Positions 1 through 10,100 of a stretch of 43,078 nt of DNA are shown here, one piece after another. Where the stretch lies: contig JAYWVB010000101.1 in NCBI GenBank assembly GCA_039881045.1, positions 1 through 43,078 of the forward strand. Direction: 5' to 3'. Made by a program: the position numbers and the translations under genes. Each line of letters begins with the position of its first letter. The stretch's first letter is position 1. Origin of the DNA: Chaetomium olivaceum. Its lineage: Eukaryota; Ascomycota; Sordariomycetes; Sordariales; Chaetomiaceae. The notes beneath the pieces were generated by a model. The model did no database searches and was not told the origin of the DNA. It saw only the letters and a list, made by a program, of their open reading frames with translations.

Positions 1-3000
1 CCGCGGTGCCCGTTGGTGGATCTTTAATGTCGCTCAAGGTGAAGAAAGCCCAACAAACGACGGAAAATGCCCTTAATGGCTCCCATTATCGGATGAACCT
101 GGGGCGCGGCTTGAAAAGCGGCTGGAAACGGGATGTCTGCTCGCCACCCGTGCCGGTGTCAACGGCCAACCTTGGAAGTCGAACGGCGGCAGTGGGGCGT
201 GTCTCGGGTACCCTAATTGCGGACCCGGAGTCGGAGGCGTTTACTCCAGCAAGAGTTCGTTTACCTCCACATCGACCTCTCCAAGTCAGTCCTTTGAACG
301 TACGACAGAGTTTCTCCATGAGGGTTGATATGATCCAATGACAGGGTTCGGGATTTTTGCTTGACTCCTCCATTTGTCTCGGACGGGCAAGTCTCGCTGC
401 AGCGTATCGACTCGTCACGATTGATCCATGGCGGCGATCCCCCGGAAGCTAAGGTCGCTTTGGGAAAGTCCCTCTATCAAGTGTGGGGATCCACGAGGCC
501 GAGACGTCGAAACTCCAAAGGACACGCCACCGACGACGCACTCGGCAGCCGAGTTCATCATTTCTGTGCATGAGAGAGCCCGAGTTCGGAGTCGTGTATC
601 TCCCGGTCTCAGTCAAGCCCTCATCGCCATTTGGACGAGCACAGGCAACATGGAAGCTGAAGACTTCTTCCCGGGCTTTCCAGTTATCAGCTCCGTCCTC
701 GGCGAGATATGAGCGGGATCCTCCTTTGGGGAAACACAACATGATAACCAGTCCTTTTCTCTCTGGGCCGTAAAACCGCCCAACCGACCAACAAGGTGTT
801 CAGGTTGAACAGACGCCTCCCCTGCTGTTTGATTTGTCGGCCGAAGCGTGGTTGCCCCGCGGCGGCTGGCCAGATGCGTTTGTATTTTTTGATTGGCCAA
901 AATACCAGCATTTCTGGCCAACCAGCGACGTCTTCCATGACAAGCGATCAGAGAAACCCCTGATTTTCTCTCACCCAGACTCCTTTTCAAGCTGGATTCG
1001 GCAGTCTGCATGAGATCGAAATCATGTTTTCCTCTTGAGCCTACGAGAAATCGTCTTTCCCGAGATATTGAACACCATCTCGTGGTCGTTTTGATCTTGC
1101 TGCATGCATGCATGTCTCACTCTGACATGCGAACCATCTGCAGGATTGCGCGCTGTGTGCAAACGGAGGGTGTACTGCCCTGCTCTGGATCTGGCTTATG
1201 AGGGTGATCGACAACCATGGAGCAAGATGGATGAGCCGCACTGCGAGCGGGGCTCGCGGGGTTGCTGGCGCCAATGTGGTTGATCGGCGACAGTTCCGTC
1301 TGCCTGCAGGTCCGAGTTCCTGCAGAGGAAAACTTGGATATCTGACAAAAGCTGTGCAATGCACGGCGGTCTGAAAGGATCATCAAGACCTCGGCGTGCT
1401 CGGGAGCTGGAAATGGATGAGTTGGCGTTGCGTCGTTGCGACCACGAAGGCGTCATTGTGAGCCTGCTGAGCACGGGGCAAGGCGGATTCATCTGCACGT
1501 TGCAAAATAGGTTGGATCGAGCGACGTGCTGCCGGGTCGGCCGACGGTGAGCGACTCCGATCGACTGGATTCCTGCAGGACCGACCGGCTTGTTGGGTCG
1601 TTCAATTGTGGCGAGTGCGTTACCGAGGAAGCGAAAGGGCCGTTGGAATTGGCACGTCCAACACCAACAAGAGTTCGCGAATCGCTGCAGGCTCCGCCAC
1701 AGCCCGGGTCTCTGGGTCGGTCGCGAACCCTAGCAGCGCTGAGGCTGGTCGACGTGGCACAAATAAACCAGTATATCGTCAGTGGCTGCCTCTCAAAATT
1801 TTGCCATCTTTGGAGGCAGATAGGCGGTGACCTGGGTGGATGATGCATCGACATCAAGTTTGAGAAGCTCGGATATTGGAACTTGCCGTTGCACAGAACA
1901 AGACGAGGTCGATGGCGGCTCGAAAAGTGGCGTCTCTTGGCTTGGCAGTGAGGTCGCCTCAGCACCCTCGTCTTGAACCATGTCCTTGTCAGAGCCCCGC
2001 ATCCCCGCCAAGCTCAGAAGGACAAGGAGCTATCCCGGCCAGGCAAGGGTTTGACAGCCCTCATTGGTTAAGATTGCGAGCAGCAGCGGGCAGGATCTGA
2101 TTTTCTTGGAGTCCTCCTCAACAACAAAACGTGATTGCGAGAGGGTGTGCAGCAATCACGAATCTTGACCTTTTTTAGGCACAGATCACGCCGGTATCGC
2201 CGGTATAGCTTTTTGGCGTTGAGAACCTGGAAGTCAATATCGGCGGGATACTTTCTTCCCATCAATGTAACCTGATTTGACTAATTGTCGCCGTGCCATC
2301 ACCGCCCACGGCCAACAAACGGTCAATGGCAGTCAATGACAGTCAATGATACCACATGAGAGCTGTCCATCACCACCCTGCATCGACAATCCCATTCATC
2401 AATCCCTAATGTGGCGTCTTTATCGACCATTTCAACGACGCTCTGACACTTGCGATCTGCGCGAGCTCAGCCAAACACACCCATTCTTCCCACTCCCCTT
2501 TTCGATGACCCCAGGTTGAGCCGTCATGCTGATGGGATTTCTCACCTATGCCGTCCTTATCCGCGCTTAACAAACCCCTGCCTTCGTCACGCCTCGACTT
2601 TCTGCAGCTTATTCCAATACAAAACTCGTTCCCCTGAGCTTGAAGGTGCCTGTCTCACCCTGTAAGGCTCGCTTATTCCTGCTGAAAGGCCTTACCTCTC
2701 TTAGAGAAAGACGCTGCCATGATTAGCCAGGGATGGCAATATTTGAATCCGTCCCTTCGACCCCTATTCCTTGTTTCCGACTTCCTTCCCCGCGAATCAA
2801 CAACGGCCGCCCATGTCTTTGTCCCGTGATTAGCATGGCGTAAGAACACGCCCCGTCCCGCCGAGGACCAGTGATTCTTCATGGTCCGTCCCGCCCAGTG
2901 TCCGGCCAGCTCAGACACGGCAAACCAGGACATGGCCAGACATTCCATCTCGTGACCTCCGGGCTTCCTTGTCCCCGTCTTCCGTCAGACAAACTATTTA

Positions 3001-4400
3001 CCTTACCAGATGGGGGAAGTCAAGTGACTTCAGGTGCATGCAGGACTGCGGCGTGCCGCGACCTATGGTTGCTCTCAAGCGACACACCCACACCCATTTC
3101 AGCTAGGAAAGCAGAACAACTAAGGGCTTGTGGAAGAGAGAGGTCTGACTGGTCGGTTATATCTACTGTCCCAACCCTTACGCCAGTCTGAGGCTTCCTC
3201 GCTTCCAACAATAAGGGTACGGAGACCGAAGAGTGGCATTCGAGCCAACATTCTTCCATTTCCGTGTGCCAGTCAACATCAAAACCACCACCACACTTCG
3301 TCTCTAGCGTCACCGGCACAGCTGCATGTTTGACCATTCACTGTTAGAGAATAGCATCTGGCGGAGACGCAGCTCCGATCCTTCTGCGAGTCATGACAGA
3401 CTAGGACGGATATGCTTCGTTCTGCTGCAAGTGATACGTGATCCCATGCATACGAGTCAGGGACGCTCACCTCGCGACTGGTGTGATGAATTTTGGATTA
3501 CCCCTCCCACTTTACTTATGGACGTATTACGCTAGTGTTGCTTAAAGCAGCATATGAGATGATTGTTTTCCTCTTTCTGAAACAAAAGTCCGCTGCCGCT
3601 TCACTTGGGCAAAACAGGCCGAACAGGCGCAGCCCCCCCGTCTCGTTCAAATATGGCCCCCAAAAGCCTGGTGAAAAACGAGCGAGGTCCATCAGCTCGA
3701 CCCAGACGTTCTTATCATCCACTTTAGCGAGAACCGAGGGAAGGACCGGCCTCAAAGACCATGAGAAGCAACATGTACGATGTGAAACAAGGGCCTAGAC
3801 ACCGTCGCGAATAAGACCATCACACTGAACTTCGGGCACGCCCTTCCTTCATTCAATCCCTACACAAATGAATAATCCCGGGGCTTTGACTATCATCATT
3901 CACAACATGACTCTCCGCCCGCCCCCTCCGTTTCGCTCATGGTTTGTGGGCATGAACCCCAAAACTCTGTACTCTGTTACCATATAAAGGGGGACCTAAA
4001 GGCCCCCATAGGTGCCGTGTTCGTGCACGTGGCTTTGGCTGAACCGTAAAGGTATCGGTCAGAGCTATACCGCATTATATCTCCAATGTAGTGGTCACGC
4101 CGCCATCAGCGTGCCCGAAAACTCTAACCGTAAGCTGCGTCTCAAGCTATAGAGGAGAGACGGGACTGCGCTTATATCAGATACTCTGCTACTCTTCTAA
4201 GGCCCGTTGCAAAACATAGTTCGAACACTCGTCTCAGGCGGTTGAACAACCCAGGCCATGTAACATAGCGTTCAGTTTTGATTCCCAACGTTACTATAAG
4301 ACCTCAGATACGATTTTCCCATTATCCAGATTCCTTCTTACCGTATTATTTTCCAATCTCGTTTGCGACCTCGTCAAAAAACAATCCAGAAAATAAACAG
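1..4400. other. intergenic region without a supported gene
   Basis: Only short open frames occur here. They overlap one another on both strands and show no recognisable domain, no convincing splice signals and no consistent codon bias. The sequence is mixed, with AT-richer stretches around 2270-2450 and 3830-4380. I see a 10-bp tandem repeat at 2321-2350 (listed separately) and an imperfect G5/C5 hairpin near 3988-4008. No tRNA or transposon signature was recognised. This may be flanking DNA of a gene beyond the left edge, or simply long fungal intergenic sequence. Confidence 0.6.
2321..2350 (+). repeat. three 10-bp tandem copies (RGTCAATGRY)
   Basis: Three consecutive decamers read GGTCAATGGC, AGTCAATGAC and AGTCAATGAT. 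The 10-bp spacing places the GTCAATG core on the same face of the helix. There is no gene within 2 kb that it clearly serves, so a regulatory role is only a possibility. Confidence 0.7.
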
Positions 4401-4409
4401 CAAAAGGTC

Positions 4410-4453
4410 GCCGGCCAACCCCCTCCCACACTGCGGGAAGGGGGTTGGCCGGC
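4410..4453. repeat. perfect 15-bp inverted repeat (hairpin)
   Basis: The left arm 4410-4424 (GCCGGCCAACCCCCT) is exactly complementary to the right arm 4439-4453, with a 14-nt spacer between them. Two further pairs can form inside the spacer. The stem is very GC-rich while the sequence before it is AT-rich. It is not in a coding region. It could be a transposable-element remnant, a transcription end structure or a chance palindrome. It directly precedes the tRNA-like patch at 4502-4594. Confidence 0.8.
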
Positions 4454-4501
4454 TACGAAACCCTGGTTGTGGAAGGGTTTGCTCCGAAAATCCCGGGCAG
4501 T

Positions 4502-4594
4502 CGGGATTCAAACACCACGACCTCCCCGTGCGGGATGAAGGGGTTCAACAGCCGCCCGGGGGTTTTGAGGACCACCGCCAGTACCATCTGGCCA
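4502..4594 (-). other. degenerate tRNA-like patch (A-box and B-box like), possible SINE or tRNA pseudogene
   Basis: On the minus strand 4594-4578 reads TGGCCAGATGGTACTGG, which resembles a tRNA D-arm/A-box. At 4514-4502 the sequence TGTTTGAATCCCG differs from the B-box consensus at one central base. The boxes are about 80 nt apart, wider than an intronless class-I tRNA and closer to an intron-bearing leucine-type gene. However, the acceptor arms do not pair, the T-stem pairs at only three of five positions, and the anticodon loop cannot be assigned securely. I therefore do not call a functional tRNA. A decayed tRNA or tRNA-derived short element fits best. Confidence 0.3.
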
Positions 4595-4599
4595 ACCGT

Positions 4600-5137
4600 C
4601 GAGTGGGTGGTCCTCGTTGCAAAAGAGGAACGCAGACCTAATACATATAGTGCGGTAGATGCCTTACGTGTAGGTCCGTTTTCTCTCTGGTACACCCACT
4701 ACCTTCCTAATGGTTGAATCGATACTCGGGTCGGCGATATTGAGGAATTCCCGGTGCTGTTGTTTTTGTCTATTTTACTCGAGTCCTAACCGATTGGCAG
4801 CACCAAACGGAGTCATGGAGAGGCATCCAAGCATTCACACCAGCCCATGCCATCGCACGGAAAGACTCGAGAACTCAGCTTCAGTAATATGGGTATGATA
4901 TGGTTACAAGGTTCCGCATTTCCATTCCCCTCATGTAAATCCCGATCCATAGTTCATTTCCCCATCCCATCCCCTCTGTCCCCCAATCCCTCTCGATGAT
5001 GGACGACAGACATTGCGTAAGAAATCGAACTAAGTGGCACAAAAGGTGCAGGGATTAATGAAACGCCCTAAAGGCCGACCAGAAAAAAAAAGAAAAAGGG
5101 AAAACAAAAGAGCACCGAGGTGGTCACCCTACCTTAA
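4600..5137. other. 3' flank of the SAP-protein gene, no gene seen
   Basis: This stretch lies downstream of the minus-strand SAP gene that ends at 5138. It contains short frames on the plus strand only and an A-rich tract around 5085-5110. I see nothing else that can be supported. Confidence 0.5.
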
Positions 5138-6264
5138 TCAAGCCGCAGCAGCGAACCTCTTCGCCCTAGCCTCAAGCTTGGCCTTCTCAGCCGGATCTAT
5201 GGTCCGCGCACCGCCCTTATCCCCACCCTTCTTTACACCACCACCACCACCACCACCTTGCCTCCTACCCTGACCCCTCCCACCACGCCTCTGCTGCTGC
5301 TGCTGATTCCTCCCACCAGCACCCGCACCCGCACCACCACGGTTCGCGCGCTTGCTACCACGCCCGCTACCCTCCTCCTTCTCCGCAGCAGGGGCAGCAG
5401 CCGCACCCTCGCCCGCCGCCCCCTCAAGCCCACCACGACCGCGCTTGCGCGGGCGATCAGGCAGCGCGCTGTCGAGGGCCGAGACGCGGTCGTTAGCCAC
5501 GCCAAAGCGGGCGACGCGCGCAGCCAGCTTCGCCTCCTCGGACTCGGGTGCGGCCTTGGCCTCGCCCTTGCCCTCACCATCAGCAGCAGCGGCGGTGGCA
5601 GCGGCGGTGATGCCGAAGCGGGCGGCGCGCGCGGCGCGTTTCTCGGCCTCGGACTGTGCGTTGGTTGGCGGCAGGTTCTGCGTGAAGACCGGCTTGGCCG
5701 CCTCCTCGACAGGTGCCGCGGCTTCGGTTGTCTTGGCCTCGTCGACGGCGGCCTCGTCCGTCGTGCTGGTGGGCGCTTCCGTGGCGGCGGCAGCGGCCGG
5801 GGGCTTTGTCTCCGTGGCGGTGGGCGCAACAGCAGGCTTCTCCGCTACGACGTCCTTCTTGGTTGATGGGAGGTCGTCATCCTCGTAGTCAATCTCGTCT
5901 TCGGCAGCAGGCTGCTCGGCGGCTAGGGACGCGAGACACGGTCAGCAGGTGTTCTCATTGAACATTTGGATGTTGGGATAGCAATTGTATCTCGAGGCAA
6001 TCGGTTGGCATCCTCGACCTTTGTTGCGCCGTATGTGGGAGGATGGAACAGTGTGGCAAAAGTCGCATAGGAACATGCTAGCGGTCAAGGAAAAGAAGGC
6101 AATCGGAGCTTACCAGCCGCTGGCGCTGTGCTATCAGCAGCCTTCTGCTTGTCATTCTCTGTGAGGCGGGCAATGAGGTCGGCTTTGTTGCCGGTGTGAG
6201 GAAGGCTCCGTTCACCGAGCAGCTTCTTCAGCTCGGGAACCTTCATGGAGTTGTAGTCGGCCAT
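5138..6264 (-). CDS. tho1: SAP-domain RNA-binding protein, Tho1/SARNP-like
   Basis: Two exons (6264-6114 and 5922-5138) with a 191-nt phase-1 intron (GTAAGC...CCTAG) give 311 residues. The N-terminus begins MADYNSMKVPELKKLLGE and forms a SAP domain over roughly residues 4-38, including the conserved leucines and the helix-turn of GNKADLIARL. After an acidic Ala/Thr-rich linker come two copies of a Tho1-type motif, EKRAARAARFGI and AKLAARVARFGV. A basic Gly/Arg tail with poly-Gln and poly-Gly runs follows, then a short charged C-terminus ending FAAAA. In yeast and animals this family binds nucleic acid and works with the TREX/THO mRNA-export machinery in the nucleus. Here that role is inferred from homology of layout. 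The ATG at 6264 is chosen because it opens directly into the SAP domain. The poly-Gly tract is encoded by a (CCA)n run and may vary in length. Confidence 0.85.
5237..5257 (+). repeat. (ACC)7 trinucleotide run inside the SAP gene
   Basis: Seven ACC units on the plus strand encode consecutive glycines of the RGG tail on the minus strand. Slippage would change glycine number without breaking frame. Confidence 0.8.
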
Positions 6265-7111
6265 GGCAAAGGCGGTTGCGCTGTCGCAGCGCAGAAAGAC
6301 TGGCGAGATGCGAAAATGGAGGTGATTGTGGGTTGCGCGATGCTATAGGAATTGAAATTGGAAGGAAAGGTCTTGCTTGATGCTGGATTTGATGTGGGCG
6401 ATGTTGGTGACGTTGACAGAAAGAAGTGGTTTTAGGGCGGGAAGGATGAGAACAGGGCGCGCAAAGCGAACGCGTCGTTGCATCCAGATTTGGCAGCTTT
6501 GTTCTAACACGACAGGGGTGTTTTGGGGCGACTCTTGGCTATATGGGATATTGGTATACCCGGTATAAACTGACATACTTTGTTGTTCACCAATCCCAAA
6601 TAGTGAAATAATAGTTGTAGGTATGTAGTTATCCGATGGTAACAACGAGTTAATGGTGGCATCAACAGATCCAAGGGCCAGAACGCCACAACAACACTTA
6701 TCCATGTTCTTCAATGCCATTATAATTCACAAGATTAGTATTTCTTAACGTTAAATGTTTCTAATAGAAAATAACACAAGCAATACGCTATGCAACCTCG
6801 GAAGCAACTCTATCGCCAAACATGGGTATAGTATGGGCAACTGACAAATGAACCATCCCGAGTCGAGTGTGCGTAGTAAAAGACAAACATCATAAACACC
6901 AAATCCAAAGCCCCGTGCAACATGCTGTTACCGACCGGTACCTGCCAAACAAACTCCCAGAAAAGCTGACCACAACTCCAGCCCCAATGCCTCACAGCCA
7001 TCCCTGTCCCCTTTCCTTTCCTTGCCTTTCCTCGCCATCTCCACCCAACAGAGGGAAAACGGATGAAAAGAAAACAAAGAAGATAACATAGAAAACGGAA
7101 AGAATGAGGAG
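6265..7111. other. intergenic region between two minus-strand genes
   Basis: It holds the promoter side of the SAP gene (6265 upward) and the 3' flank of the DH/PH gene (below 7112). It is AT-rich between about 6580 and 6800. No ORF here has a recognisable product, and I saw no clear TATA box. Confidence 0.5.
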
Positions 7112-10100
7112 TTAACCCATCATCAACCCCGGCACCTCGGTGGTCAACAACTGCATGATCCACCCAGCCTGTTGCATACTCTTACACTGGAAGCACCACT
7201 TGGTAACTTTCCCAGCAATAGCCCCGTTCCTCGGCGCAACTCCAACATTGCCCTCCTCGTCCCTCAAATTCTCCCACACGCTACACATAACCCCCTTGCT
7301 ACCTAGCAAACTAAAACACTTGGACCCCAACACGGCATCTAACAAAATCAACGGCCGATCCGCGTTCTTCTTGGTCGCGTGCGTGACGATGACACGCTTC
7401 TCGAGGCCGTTGTACAGGGGCAGCTCTTGACGCACCCCCGGTGGCGGGCGGCTGATGTGCAGGATGCAGTCGCCCTTGTCGAGCCAGCGGTTGTTCTGCA
7501 CGTTGAGGTGGCAGCGGATCTCGAGCGGCTGGTCCGGCGAGAAGGGCTTGGCGAAGCCCGCGCTCCAGCGACTCTGGCTGCCCGAGTTGGAGAGCGAGAT
7601 GGACGCGCTGCGGGGAGGGGTTATGGAGCCCGACCCGGACCCGCCGGAGCCGGAGCTTGATGTGTATAGGCTGCCACCTCCTGGGACTGCTGCTGCTGAG
7701 TGGGGCCGCGGCTTGTCGAGTGTGGATTCGTCGATGTTGTAGGAATTGTTGTTTCCGCCGCCCATGAGGCGTCGGAGGAAGCTGGTTGCAGAAATAGTAG
7801 TCGAGATGCTACCCTGAGAGACGCTGGGTGCGCGCGTGGATGCGCGGTAGCTGTTCTTGCGGCCAAACCAGCTCCGTCGCTGGCTGGAACCGTCGTCGCC
7901 TGCGCTGCCGTCGCCGGGTACGGGTTGCATCTGCCCGAATGACTGTACGCGAGCCTCTTCGCTGAGCTGGATGTAGCGAGCATTGTTCAGACGGCTGTTG
8001 TGGACAGACTCGTAGAGGTCTCTGGCGTCGGCCTGGTTGACGGTACGGAAACGGAACATGCTGGCCTCGATCTTCAGCTGTGCCTCTGGGGACGCCGGAC
8101 TGCGGACCTCGAGGTCCAGTGCAGTGCTACGGCGGATCATGACCACCGGGGTCAGGATCAGGGCAACAAGCGGTACAATAGTTCCAGCATCCTTGTTGCT
8201 GTTGTCGACTTCGGATGTGCCAGACGACTGGAGGGGGTATGCTTGCCGGTTGGAGTGTTGTTCGCTAAGAGGATGCACCTCCATGCACCCCGGGTGGATA
8301 ACGATGGAAGCCGGTTGACCGTCATTTACGTCTTTCCAGATTCCCTTCCTGGCCGACCAGTACGACACGGTCCCAACATATTTCCTTACCGGCCTCTCCG
8401 GTCGCGAATCATCTCTGATCCCGAGGTCTATCTGAGACGCCGAGTGAGACGGCGTGACACTGTTGTCCGAAACAACCGACGCAGCTGGGGCTTCCTCGGG
8501 TTCCTTGATGCTGTATCCGGGGATGGTATCGGGCACCTCATCCTCATCAAGGTCGTCGCCGGATGTTTCCGATGAGTCAGACTCGTCCTCGCTCGCAGTG
8601 CAAGAGCTGTCAGATGATACATCGGAAGGTGTGTATTCGTGTTTCAACGGGGAAGACATCCGGCGCTTCAGACGGGCCCGCCGGCTGGACTCGACGGGAG
8701 GAGCGAGCAGACCGGGGCTCTTCGAGCTGAGATTGCGGTGGATGGGCGGGGGAGGAGCGCCGTCCTCCCGGTATGGTGTAGTGTTAGGTGGTGCTTTTAC
8801 GATCTTCGGTACATCTGTGGAGGGGTGATCCCAGGAAGACCGTCTTCTGCCTTGCTCGGAGTAGTCTTCTGTGTGGTTTTCGTTGGTGGCCATGTCAGGG
8901 TAAGCATAACCAGTTGCTGCCGGCGGTGCAGAGCCACCATGCTGCCCTCTGCGGTGCCGAGATGGTGTTGCAGGTCTCTCCGTGTCGGACGACCCTAAGC
9001 TCGACACGCTTACTTTGCGCTCGCCGACGGGAACATCTGTTGCGCCTGACTTCGGCGATGTTGATCCCAGGACCATGCTGGCGGGCCTGCTTCGGCTTAG
9101 AGGCGGTATAGGATGGCTTCCTAAGATGCGAAGCCAGTAATCGATCTGCTCTTCGCTGTTTGTTGAGATCTTTAGGAGCTCATACCAATCGTTCCCGTTG
9201 TGGCTGCCGCGGATCATGACGACTAGAGAGTCGTCATCGTCGCCCAATCGGGCGGAAATGTATTGTCTGGGAACCGGCGGGAATAGTAGCCATGAACGGG
9301 TGTTGTTCCCAAGCTCCCGGATGAGAATGTCTCCCTTGTCTTCGGGAAGCGCCGGGCTATCCCTGAAGATCATCTCAACCTGGCACCCCAGCCGCTGGCC
9401 GCTCGAATGGTCCCAAATCAAGGGAGAAGACGTCCAATGCGGCGACTTGGCGTGTTCGGTTCATTATTACGCCGTCAAGAGACATTAGGTTTCGGAGATC
9501 GCGACACCGTGAGGTGTCTGTGTTGTTCGCATCTTCGTCCATCATGCGAGCGGTCTCCTCTCGGTGCCGCTTGCGAGCCTTCTCACTGGAGGGCTGTAAA
9601 GATTGATAGCAGCCGCTCAGCGTCACGGGTTTCAGTAATTGCCACGGCAGCCTTGAAACTAGACGTTAGCACTCATTGTTAAAGGGAGGTGCGAGGGATA
9701 AACTCACCTTGAGGAACTTGACCATCCACTTGACCCTGATTAACGGCCGCTTCAGAAGGAATGCAACATCAACCCGCTCTCCATTCTCACCGACGACATC
9801 GCCATCCTCGTTCAAAGGGAGCGCATTCAAGAGCGAGTCATCGTCATCAAACATGCCGTTTCTTGGGGCAAGGTTGATGATGAGCCCCTGAAAGCCAAGC
9901 CGCCAGACATCCAGGTAGCTATCATAAACTGGCGAGACATCCTCGAGCCAGAAGAGCAGTTCCGAGATGTCATCAAGGGGCACTTGTTTGTGGAAGTTTC
10001 TTAACTTCTCAAGCGCCATGCCCATACCAACCACAGACTTGACCGTGGCGTCCGCCTTCGCTGTGCCAAGACCGCCGTTCATGACATCTCTTAGCAGGAC

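Noticed and set aside
5233..5888. Several long Arg/Pro- or Ala-rich frames on both strands
   Set aside because: They are shadows of the SAP protein's low-complexity coding sequence, whose own frame has recognisable motifs.
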